From Phalacrocorax aristotelis (taxonomy: Eukaryota > Chordata > Aves > Suliformes > Phalacrocoracidae), in NCBI RefSeq assembly GCF_949628215.1, contig NC_134276.1:125736125-125800124 (forward strand): a stretch of DNA of 64,000 bases. The letters run 5' to 3'. Below, piece by piece: positions 46,653 to 64,000 of the stretch. The notes below the pieces were generated by a model that worked only from the letters and a program-made list of their open reading frames with translations, had not been told where the DNA came from and did no database searches. Position numbers and translations under genes: made by a program. The stretch's first letter is position 1. The number at the start of each line of letters is the position of its first letter.

Positions 46653-49545
46653 ATGTGACTTTATATGGACTTGAAGTAGACTGGAGATAATGTGATCATG
46701 TAACCATTGCCATGGGGGGCGGTTTCACTACTAGTGGAATAAAGAATTTGGCTAATTTTTCTGTAGCCCTGAGAGAAAACATTTCAAGCACGTTTTGCTA
46801 ATGGTGTGTTTTTGTTTGTTTTGTTTTGTTTTTAACCTGTATCTGGAGTTAATGATAGATTGGTGGTGAGTTATAGTTTTCAACAGCATTGGATTAAGAC
46901 TGTCATGGTTAAGAATCTGGGTTCTGTTTAGTTGCCTGTTTAGTTGTCTGGACCTTCCACCACAAACACTTCTATGAAGATTTTGTTATTGCTGCTTCAG
47001 ATACTAAGAGACTACTGGAGTCATTAAGTTGGCATGACTTTATTTTTATTAAGAAATAATACACAGGAAAAAAAAAATTCCACTGCATTTATCTTCAGCT
47101 GTCAGTTCTAAACTATGCATTTTGCTTGGCTTCCCCTACTGTGAGCTGATAATCAACTAAGTTACTTTCTGGGGTCTCTGATCCAGACTGTAATTTAAGA
47201 ATATTCATTTCATCTGAGGATAGGTTTAAGGAGGGAAAAAAAACTGCATTTGTTTGACACTATATAAAGGTAAAATTACCTTATTTGTGAGGCATTATCT
47301 CCAGAGCAGGAGAAAAGCTGGAGGTTAAGAGAGACACACATTGGCAAATCTCTTCACAAACAGTAGTTTAATCTCATGTCAGCCAGGTTTCTCTAGGCAG
47401 TTCTAGAGAGTATTGCTTGGGGTCTGTATGCTGCTACAGTCATGTACTGTATTGGAAATGCATTGTCCTGTATTGACCTTCCCTGGGCATACCAGGTGGT
47501 GCCTGCGTACGATGGTTATACTGCCCTGAAAGTCAAATTGCTAAATTGCAGAGTGACTTAAGGCTGGGGAAGGGAGGGGTGTTTAGTCTCTAATCCCTAA
47601 AGGAATGCCGGTATTTGCAGTTTGAGAAAGAAGATCCTACATAGCCTTAAAAGGATGCTAACATGTATTCCAGGTACATAATTTCATTTTATTTTTAAAA
47701 TTCTTTAAGTTCTGATATTAATAGAAGTGTGATCACATGTATAATCATGGTTTTAACTCAACACTTTGTAGATTAAACTTCTAAAATATTTGTCTTGCTT
47801 TTGGAAATCCTAAATTATGTTAAGGGTTTGGCCTAAGAATGGGGGAGCTAAACAGACTTGTCCAGGTTTACCGCTCACACTCAGCGTTAAGCACAAGAAG
47901 CCTTGTGGTTTAAGGTGGTGGCAGATAAGAATGTGTACACATTCTGATGTCTTGGGGTTTTTGTTTAAAAATCTTCATATTCTACACTGCATAGCTTAAT
48001 AGAAACAACCCACCTCAAAACCTGGTATATAACCAGGTCGTTTGAGAAATGTTTTTCACTTAGGGAAGACCCTGAGGTTTTTAGAAGAGAGGTCTACTGC
48101 CATCTAAGTGACTGTTTTCTTAACAAAAACAAACACCACACTTTTTTCACTTTTATTTGAGGCAGCCTGGTCTAATGAATTGATTGTAAGGTTGAAAGGC
48201 AGGAACTAACTGGTTTTTCCTGTGTCACTGATTTACTCTAACCACAGGGAAGTCACTTCTCTGGGGCTCAGTTCCCTGTATGTAAAAATGAGAGATAATA
48301 CACACCTATCTCACTGAGGGTCTGTGAGGATTATTTTGTAAAAAGGTATTGATGAGAGTGTTTTTTTCCCCTGAATACACCTTCAGCCTTATCTTTGGAA
48401 TCCTTTGCACAGGATTACTGGAAGAAAAAAAAAAAAGAAAAATCTTATGATCCATAGGATAAAATGAGTGAAGAGAACTGGATTGAAACAGTCTCTGAAA
48501 GAAATTATTATCAGCCAGACATGATCTGGGTGAGTGAATTTATGGCCACCTTGAATTAGAGGTGAGGTTCCCTGTTAGATGCCTAAATTCTGTTGGCTTT
48601 TTTCATCTTCCTGCACTTGTTCCCTAAAGACTTTAGTGTCGGGGTGAAGAAGGGACTGCAAATGAACATAGCATGGAAGTGATCAAAAATAATTTGGTAA
48701 TAGAGGATTATTTAGGTCCACTGCAGTGATAGAGGGATATGGGAAGAGAGTGAAAAGGAAGGGATCAACAAATAGAGGGTGAAGAGAGATTTTGCTGGTA
48801 GAAGTAAATCATGGCACTTCTTTTACTCTAAGGATGTATTTTACATGCCTTAAAGGCTTATAAAAACACACTTTAAAGCTGGTAGTGACCAAGAGGAGAG
48901 CTGATATAGTGCTAGTATGAAGGAAACTATAACTGCATTCACTCATTAAAATTGTGATTTGGGTTTGGTGGGTGATGCTAACATTAAGCTCCATTGGGCT
49001 AAAGCATTGAGTGGGGGGGAACCTACAGAATCGACACCTAGCGTTGGAAAGGGTGCTCTGCATGTTTATCTTATATGGTGTATTCTCTTGCCCATACCAT
49101 ACATACTAATCTGTGACCTGTTGATAGAGTTGTCTTGAATGGACTTGAAACCTGACTATATAGATATGTGATGTCTATCTATTTTGGGTGCTGTGCATTT
49201 AAGTGGAACACACACGTTGGAGAAATCACAAGAACACATTTAGGAAGTTACAGTTACTAGAGGGTAAAACTCTGAGCACTGTCTGACTCTTATAGCGCAC
49301 AGATTATCAAGAAGCAGCAGTATAAACTGGTGTATCACAATCTCTCCAGCACAAATTTTCCACACAAAAGTACCACCTTGGATATGTAATTTTAGGGGGA
49401 GGCTGTGGGGTGATTCTCCAGCTGTTTTGTGGCAAGTTTAACATGTGGCCACTTATATTCTTTCTTGTATGTTGCTAAATAAAAATGTACCAAACGTTTT
49501 ATAGTTCTGTTTTCATCTGAGCAGAATAAACTGAAATGACAGCTT
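46653..49545 (+). other. TIPRL: TIPRL 3' UTR, with proximal and distal poly(A) signals
   Basis: After the TIPRL stop codon, AATAAA occurs at 46738-46743 (short UTR) and again at 49478-49483 and 49525-49530 (UTR of about 2.9 kb). No coding exon is seen in between. The bases from 49546 to about 50040 hold nothing I can name. Which signals are used is inferred. Confidence 0.45.
48163..48365 (+). repeat. MIR-type SINE relic in the probable TIPRL 3' UTR
   Basis: About 200 bases follow the MIR/CORE-SINE layout from the 5' half through the core: GGCAGCCTGGTCTAATG, CAGGGAAGTCACTTCTCTGG, GGCTCAGTTCCCTGTATGT, AAAAATGAGAGATAATACAC, then TCTGTGAGGATTA. It is the best preserved of the three MIR copies seen in this window. 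Confidence 0.75.
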
Positions 49546-50450
49546 GTGATGCTGAATTTTGTATCCTAGTAAGATGTCGCGTCCATGTGCCTTTGCATGT
49601 CATCAGACCACTCTGGCTAGTTATGAAAATACGGTGAGACTTTTTCAGAATGGAAGAACCTCAGTAGCAGGAGCAAAATGAAATCTAGATTAATATTTCT
49701 GTAAGCTTCACTATTGGCAAGTAACAGATTCAAAAGGGCTGGGAGAAGATAGAATGCAGCTGGAGAAGTAAAACTGGCAGAGGGCATGGGCTTTATTTTT
49801 TGAAGTCTGGAAAATAGCAGGACAGTTTAGATGCCAGCTATCATATCATATGCTTGGAAGAGTAAGAAGTGCCCAGCTCCTAGGGAAGGTGTGAGTGTTT
49901 GCTGTCTCTTAAATAAACCCCAACATCAACCAGCCCTATAACTTACTATGAAGATAACCTCTGCCCTAGGAACCTGGGAATCGGCGCTAGCCTGACCTTT
50001 CTTAGACTCTTGCTGGTGTGGAAGGTGTGCAGTAGGGGAGCTGGTTCACCTGCCCCAGGACAGCTGTCACCGAGCCCTGGAGCGTCCCGGCGGGGCCATC
50101 TCCACGACCTTCCTCCCCTCAGCGTCTCTCACCGCCTCAGGCGATTGTGGAGCCCGGGGCCGCCTCTAGCCCGCCCCGCCGCCCCAGGGGGACTCACCGG
50201 CACTTCCCCGCTCCTAAATTCCTGGAGGCGGCTGGCTTCTTACTGCCGGATGCCGTCCCGCCTCCCCGCCCGGCGGCCTACATCCCCCGGCAGCCTCCGC
50301 GCCGTCGCTGCCGGCCGCAAGCTACCTGCCGAGGGCAGGTAGCCCGCCGCGGCGCGGTGCATGCCGGAGCGGGTAGTCCCTGAGGAGGGGAAGGGCGGTC
50401 CGGCAGCCCCTGGGGCAGAGCCGCCAGCGCGCGGGTTGAGGCGGGCGGCC

Positions 50451-56833
<6,383 letters not shown>

Positions 56834-59800
56834 CAGGAACACTGGATGCTTCACAAAAGTTTTATGAAGTGTAGTAGAACTATGTTAAGATCACTGTGTA
56901 TGTATTTTCCTATTTTTGTCTTAAACATGTGCCTTTCAGCCTGGTGTTAGAAGCTACTTGTGTTAAATCCAGTGTATGCAATTGCTCGGTTTTTGTAAGC
57001 AATGGTGTCTGTAGGGCAGGGTGCTCGTGATCAAATGAAGTTTGATCTGGCAGAAGAACTGGGCAGACATCCAGAATTTGTTATGATAATTCTTATGTAA
57101 AATCATGTATTTGTTTGGTTTTGCAAAAGTAACAAAGTGGTACATGAAGGCTGTAAAATGGACACCTCGACTCTGATGGGACTATGCCAGTCTACAGGAT
57201 TTCTATTTCAAGAAAAAAATGAGTCGCCAACTGATTTCTTACTGGCAACTTGCTTTTTGTAAATAGCCTTATGTCACTTTAATCTTTGCACTGTTTGCCT
57301 TGGATAATGGAGTATTGGTATTGTCTCTTCTTGCCTCTCTTGCAAAATTTTAGGTTTTGAGACTTCTAAAAGATTTCATTCTAAATGAAAAGGCTGTTTT
57401 GGAGTAACTATGAAATGTTTGCATCTTTAATGAAGTATTTAATTTTCAGTTTAGACTGATGGCGTTTCCATAGAATACCTGAAAGGGACATTTTCGTCTG
57501 TAAAAACTTGTTCCCGTAGGAAAAGCACTTGCAAAATAAGGTTAATAGAATTTTTCAGCTGCCATGAACCTGAGTTCTTTGCCTTGCCTACAGCTAATGG
57601 CAATACATACAAGGTAGGAAACTGAACTTTTTCACATGAAGCAAGGTGCTTCTCTTTTCCCCCAGCTGTAGCACAGGAGCAGTGTGAAGCTGAGGGCATG
57701 ATAGGTAAGCAAAGAGAGAATTTATGTATGTCCCTTCTCAAAGGACAAACTGTTGATAAGGTAGAAGTGGGCTGTTGTTTAAGCAGTCTGGGCCAGGGAG
57801 AAGAATTTTTTCTTCTGAACTTGTAAATAAGTTAAAAATCCAACATTTCTTTCTTTTTTTTTTTTTTGTAAGTTGGATCAGTTTTGTTTCTTCTAAAGCT
57901 CTTGCACACACTAGTGAACTACTGCTTTGAGGAGAAAGTATAATTTTCTGTTGCCTGTCTTAGCAAAGAAAGCATGTAACAATCTAGCTGCCAGCTCCAA
58001 ACAAATGCTGAACAGTCAGTATCCAAATTCCAAGGCCACTCTACATTCTCTTTATCTTCTGAGCTTTGTATAATCATTTACTCCCAAACCAGTGGTCAGT
58101 TGTTTAATATCTGAGCTCAGATTCCCGCTTCTGCTGTGTGAGATACTGTTTAACTGCTTTTACCTTCCCTCTTACCAAACTGTCTTGCTGGAGTCAGTGT
58201 CTGTGAAGATGATTATCCAGTGGACTTTAGTATGAACTGGATCCTCTCTTCCTCCATCTACCAAGAGTTTAGTCATTTAACAGTATTGGGTTTGCATGGC
58301 AAGTGTATCCCTGACTTGTACCACAAAGATTTTAATGTAGGAAAAACCTAGACCTACTTGGCAATAAAGTATAAGCCCACAGTGAAGCCAAATAATTCTA
58401 TGGCTTCCAGAAAGTCACTAGAAACTGAGTTAATTCAAAATCTTAAACCTACGTGGCCTTCTGATAATTTATAAAGCATAGTATCATCCTGCTGTTAGGA
58501 GCCTCTAAAAAAAAATACTCCCTTTTGAGGATGGTATGGAAGACAAATTTTAACAGGCTTTCTGTGGATTCCAGCTGACTAGAGTTACTGTTACAAAGGC
58601 TTTTGAATGGAAAATGCCATCTTGAAAATATGGCACTGATGATGAGATGAATCAGTTATACAGGATGATTTTCAAGTGCTATGTCCAGGTGCTTTTTTCC
58701 CCCCTGGGATTTGGAAGTTAGTGTTGAAATAACTAGGTTGACTATTACTTTTCTTGGAAGGAAGAATTAGTTAAATGCCCAAGAGAGACTGGGAATTAAA
58801 TAATACTCATATTTCTTTTCCCTGACTGATCTAAGATGAGTATCTAAACTGGTGTGTATCTTTTTTTATCAGGGAGTAGGTTCAAAACCTAATTTACATC
58901 TGTCAAAGGACCCGCGTTAGTCTTTTACTGGGACTTTGATAATGTTTACAGAATTCGTTTGTATAAGGGCAATTGAGATGCAACCCTAATGCCTTTTACA
59001 TTCCAATATTTCTGTAGTTTTAACATCTCTGGGTGTTCCTGGAAAACACTGCAGGTATAGCATATGTTACTTCTCCTTCCCTTCTCCAGGAAAGTTAGGT
59101 TAACTTGGATCATCATTCCAGGCTCATCAGCAGTCAACAATGGAATTTGACTTGTGGGGTTCTTTTTTTGAGTACTTCAGGCTAGGAGAAGTAAAAGCCT
59201 TTTGCTTATTCCTTGACTAACTTGTGCAGGGTTGTGGTACCCTGACTCTCTAGCAGTACCTCTAGAAGAACACTAGAATTGGGTATGCTGAATATTAGTT
59301 TTTCAACTTGCATACTAGCTAACTGGAACCTTTTATTTGACTGTTGTGAGCACAACCACTTAGAATTAGGAAATTTAGGAACCTACCAGTAGATACTGGA
59401 TAAATTTAAATGGATTTCTGCCCCCCCTTAAAGCTGTAGTTCCAGCTCCACAGCCTTTTATTCAGTATGAGAAAAGAACAAATCTTCATTTGACTGCATA
59501 GCACATGAGGATAAGCAATCGTGCTTTTAAAGGAAGGGCACCCAAGGGGAGATAGCAAAGACGTAAGGATCATCAGGGTGCCACTGGGGTTTATGTTGCC
59601 CTTTGTTGTGTTCTGTTTCTGTGAAGGTCAGACAGTAGGAGAGACTCAGCATATTCTTGCCAATGTGTGAAACATACTCAGGGTTTGTCACTTCATCTAC
59701 AAGCAGTTTTGATTTAAAATAACTCTTCTCTATCAGAACAAAACTCTTTAGATTCTTACTCACTTAGAAGTAATTGTGTTTAGGCTGTTGCCAAGTTTAG

Positions 59801-61385
59801 CAGCAAAAGATTTTTCCACTTTGTTAAAATACTTCATTTTATATGATTTTACATAATCAGGTTGTAAACTAGTATATGAATGTTCCCCCTTGACCAATTT
59901 CCATCTGAATTAGATTATACCGTTATACCTTCCCCGCCCCACCCCCGTCATTAAAACTACTGTGTGTTAAGTTTTTATATCATCAGCTTTGGTTATCTGC
60001 TTGGCAGGAAGCATGGTGGGCATATCTGAAGCCCTTTCTAGCTTTCTATCTTAATGTCCTTCAAGGCAGGAACATTTGTTGTGTGAGCTCTACTGCAAAT
60101 AGAGATGTTTGGTTTCTAATCATAAAGCTCCTTGCTTCCCAAGGTCCTTGCTCAGCTGCCTACAGCACTTAAATCAAGGCTGACTTTCCTGAAGAAACTT
60201 TTATGATATTGGATGCCCGTCTCGGTAGGATTTAGTGTTCTGCCAGAAAGTGCTCTTTGCCCAGCCTCACTCTTGTTTGTGCCTATCCACTTTTTTACTT
60301 TTTGCAGTACAGATAACATCACCTTAACCAAGCAGCCTTAGCATACAGTTCTAGCATGAAATGTGCATATCTGGGATCAGCTGACTTTCCAGATATAGTA
60401 GAAATGGGGAGGGTGGTAGTCATCTGTTCCCGAAGTACTGATATTCCACACATTAAAATGTGTGTGTGGGGTTTCATTACTTCAAAGTTTTGCTCTGTTT
60501 CAGGTGATGAAGACTGTTGTGAATACTGGTACTATCTGAGATTGTTCTACAGTGGTGGTATGAACAATTTAATCTTGTTTAGTATTTACAGTAATGAGAT
60601 TGTTCATGAGCTGTTACAAAAACCAAGGAAGAAATTTCTGCACCAAGTTGAAATTCTTTTAAGAAATCATGTTTTAAAACAAAGTGTGTTAGGCTTTATG
60701 TGTGAATACTTACTATACACCTGGGGGAGGGCAGAGACTCTGCTATGGGATGGCTTCCAGCTAGGTGCAGGATGACAGGCTTGAATCGATCATAACTTGT
60801 GAGTAGATTGCAGCTGGCCTACAATGCTTATGTACAGTCTGAAACTCACGTTCCGGGAAGTGACTTGTGGAGCAGTGTGGGCACTTGAAGCTCTTCTGCT
60901 GTGTCCTAGGAGACTGAAAGAGCCTCTGTTGAGTTTGAGATAATCATGATAATGAAAGTAAGATCACTATTGCTACTGTAGACTCTCAAAACTGAGGAGG
61001 AGGATAACGCTTAAACACACATTTGTCTTAAATATTGATGTTTACAACCATAGCAAATACTGACCATATAGGACAGAAAGCACAGAAATGGTATTTTTTC
61101 TTAAAACCACATACCTCACTGTAATGTGACAACACTAAATTTTTTTTAACAGCTGTGGAATTGTTTTGTAAAATTAAAAACCAAACCCAGATATTCTCAA
61201 CAAGGTTTTATACTGTTACTGATCCTGTTTGCTGTTGTGCTTTTCCTATGTATTTACACTGTTTGAATTCTACTTTGATAAACATCTTTTTTTTCCTAAC
61301 TTACAACTTTCTCTGTAACTAAGTGAAATCTTTACTTACAAGTACTGTTTTTTTTTCCTTCAATAAAGTTGTCATTGCATTAAAT
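56834..61385 (+). other. SFT2D2: Inferred long 3' UTR of SFT2D2
   Basis: No coding exon follows the SFT2D2 stop codon. AATAAA occurs at 58363-58368 and at 61362-61367, the latter in a good setting (T-rich upstream, ATTAAATG after), which would give a 3' UTR of about 4.5 kb. A 139-codon frame at 60356-60775 matches no family I know and lies inside this UTR. Confidence 0.45.
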
Positions 61386-64000
61386 GAATTGTTCTTATGG
61401 TTAATATGGAGTTTTTAATTATGCTGATTCTCCAGATGATGGTGGAATTGTTTTGGGGAAAAAAAGTGATTGTCTCATCCTCACTTCCTTTGCTGTGTAT
61501 ACAACATGTACTGCTGACAGGGGTTCCTGTGTCCCCACTGCTGTGCAGCTGCTTCACCCAGCATATGTCTAGCACAAGCAAATTCTCATTGGCACAGCTG
61601 CATGCACCTAGTCATGTGGTTGGCACAACTAGAATTGTTAAGGTAGGGATCATATTTTTATTGCTTCTTACTTATTTACCTCAGGAGTCAACCTAGATGT
61701 TCCAGCAAACTATTGGCTTAGTCCATGCTACAGAGCAAATAATTCCTGATGCTACTCTGCCTGCAAAGACTAGAGTTAAGAAACAACATGCCTCTTGTTC
61801 TTCACGGAATAAATACACTCTGAATACTGAGGTACACTGGAAGTAAAAAGCCAATGACTTATGAATGTGTGTTTAAAACTAGAGTTAGAGGCAATGATTT
61901 TAACTTTTTTGTAGTTTGTTTTTAAACTTCCAGAAAGCATGTGCATTTAAGTTTGTGCCTAATATGCATCCAAACACTTGCTGTGGTTTTAATATTCCTT
62001 GGCAATGTACAGGGCTCTGCACTGGGCTGTTCAGAGTGCGTTAAACTTTCTTCTGATTGACAGGGCAAACCAAAGCAGTTGCATTACTTTTGCAAAGGTG
62101 GTGGCGAGACTTGTGTGCTGTGGGAGACTGTTAGGTTTTCAGTTACTTTTTTTCGACTGTTCTTCTAAGCAAGCTCTGTCTCAAAGCTGACTAAACTGAA
62201 ACTTGTCCTACAGGAAACTCCGAAGCTTTGTCTGAAACAGGAGCAGCAGCTTGTCTTCCTGTAATATAGAAACCTAGGCTGTTGTATTTTATCTTTTTTG
62301 AAACTCTGAGAGCTTCCAAGGACTGTCAGGAGAGCCTGATAGATATTTTGTATGAAGATGGCCATGAATCTGAGTCCTAAAAGGGCAGTACATCTTTTCC
62401 ATATTTAATATTTTAGAGCTATTTTGCTTGCCTAGTTCAACCTCCATAACAACGAAGTTGTTCAACTTTGCCACATTGTTCTCATGCTGAGGTCTTAATA
62501 CCTGAATGATTTTTTAAAAAATAAATAAAATAAAGGCTTCAGTTGAAGTCTCTAAACAATGAATGACCAGCTGCCCTCTAGGGAAAGTGTATTCTGTAGA
62601 TGACTTCGCTCCTTAGAAATACTCTGGAAGGGTTTATCAGTTGTGCTACAGCATCTGGTCCCCTGAATGCCATTTAGAAGCATTGCAGCAGAGTCATCAG
62701 CACCACATTCAAATTCAGTGACGAGACTCTTGGAAGGCTGCTGTACTCATGTCTGCCCCTTTCCCATCTTCCACTAATGCCTGATTTGCAAGAGAGGGTA
62801 TCTTGGGGATGCAGGAAGTTCAAAGTTGGGGGTTGATATTTATTTCCTTTCCTTGTTTGTACCTTTCCTGGGCTCAGTCTTGGTTGCAGTATCGGTGGGG
62901 GTACAGGCTTGTAACTGCCCAGCCAGGGAGAGCTGGAGGTGCCTAAAGGGAAAAAAAAACCCTGTTTTCTGAAGAAAGCTTCTGATGAGTTAGAGATGAG
63001 ATAGAATAGCTGAGCTGCCAATCTTTGGGATTGATATTTTAAGTTAGCCTATTTGAAACCCTTTTAAGTTTTTCTTGGGCCTTGAGAGTTTGTGCTTTAA
63101 AATATCTGCAGAAGCAAGTGTGGAGTAATGCTGGTGTAGTGGAAAAATGGTATATTGAAAGTACTGACTGGCCAACATGATTTCATCACAGCTCTGAAGG
63201 CGTGTCACTTCCAAACAGTGACCAAGTGTGAAAACAAATTCTTTTATTATGGGCATGTACTTCTGTGTTATCTGGTTGTGTGTACCAGGATGTGTCACGC
63301 TCACCACTTTTGAGAGAATCAAATGCTTCAACCCAGTTATACTTGCAACTTGTTAATTCTCATAGTTAACAAAAAGCTTTAACTATAATACATCCAAGTC
63401 AAGAGTACATGTTTGATTTCCCTAATATAAACACTGAACCTATTACTTTTGTTCTGAGATGTTGTAAATAGAATTCAAAATTTTGTTTAGAATCTCTTTA
63501 AATTATTTTTAATTATTCTTTTATCTTAAAAATGGGGACACTAACAGTTTCTTGCTCTAGGTGCTAATCCATGTCTGGAGACAGCACTGAAAATTTTCAA
63601 GTAGGAAAAACAAATTAGGGAAAAAGTATAATTGTTGTTTAAAACAAACTAACTTATATTTATCATCAGCCTGACTACATCAGGAATTTTTTTTTCCTTC
63701 TTTAAAAAGGAGAAAGGTTGCTCTGGAAAGCCTCCCATGCTTTCTGGGCTCAGAATTAATCTCAGTTATAATCTCAATTATAACACCAGGCAGGGAGGTA
63801 CTACTTGAACAAGCTGCCTGCCTCACTGCTAAAAACATACCTGGTGGAAGTTATTGAAACTGTCCTCTCACCTCCCAACATGAATGAAAAGGCTAATCTT
63901 CTCTAAGTCTCTTCTAACCTAGCAATCTCTTAAGGGGCTGGATCCATGATTAAAAAACAGAGGGAAAGCAGCTGTCTTTTTATCCTCTCTTAATTATTCC
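61386..64000. other. Sequence downstream of SFT2D2, no gene recognised
   Basis: AT-rich, with short A/T runs (for example AAATAAATAAAATAAA near 62520) and no frame with a known domain or convincing exon structure. In human the next gene is TBX19; no T-box sequence is visible before the window ends. Confidence 0.5.

Noticed and set aside
60356-60775. 139-codon plus-strand frame
   Set aside because: Lies in the inferred SFT2D2 3' UTR and resembles no known protein; probably chance.

Overview
The window is vertebrate nuclear DNA, almost certainly from a bird. It holds four intron-rich protein genes with canonical GT-AG introns and CpG-island promoters. Its repeats are mostly chicken-repeat-1 (CR1) LINE 3' ends, with one solo LTR of a family common in birds and a few old MIR-type SINE relics. 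I cannot name the species. All gene calls come from protein family sequences recalled from memory, and every exon chain listed closes in frame.

Layout. 1-1959: no gene recognised. 2193-22899, minus strand: complete TTF2 (23 coding exons, 1175 codons plus stop), a SWI2/SNF2-family ATPase that releases RNA polymerase II, with its CpG/CCAAT-box promoter at about 22640-23150. 23165-34588, minus: GPR161, a ciliary orphan GPCR that restrains Hedgehog signalling (5 coding exons, 521 aa), with a long inferred 3' UTR ending just behind the TTF2 promoter. Its probable promoter is the CpG island at about 35950-36830. 38040-46652, plus: TIPRL, the TIP41-like regulator of PP2A-type phosphatases (7 coding exons, 273 aa), with its CpG island at about 37600-38290 and a 3' UTR that may run to about 49545. 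50451-56833, plus: SFT2D2, a small four-helix Golgi/endosome traffic protein (8 coding exons, 160 aa), with a CpG-island start and an inferred 4.5 kb 3' UTR to about 61385. 61386-64000: no gene recognised.

The genes do not form a pathway or operon; they are neighbours. TTF2 and GPR161 lie head-to-tail on the minus strand. GPR161 and TIPRL diverge from two CpG islands about 1 kb apart. TIPRL and SFT2D2 lie head-to-tail on the plus strand. GPR161-TIPRL-SFT2D2 matches human 1q24.2, while TTF2 lies at 1p13 in human, so a rearrangement breakpoint between the human and bird maps falls between TTF2 and GPR161.

I looked for an undescribed system and did not find one. The points most worth checking are the TTF2/GPR161 junction, possible N-terminal extensions of GPR161 and SFT2D2, a G32 tract in a TTF2 intron, a perfect 56-bp tandem duplication in a GPR161 intron, and MIR relics, one of them probably inside the TIPRL 3' UTR.
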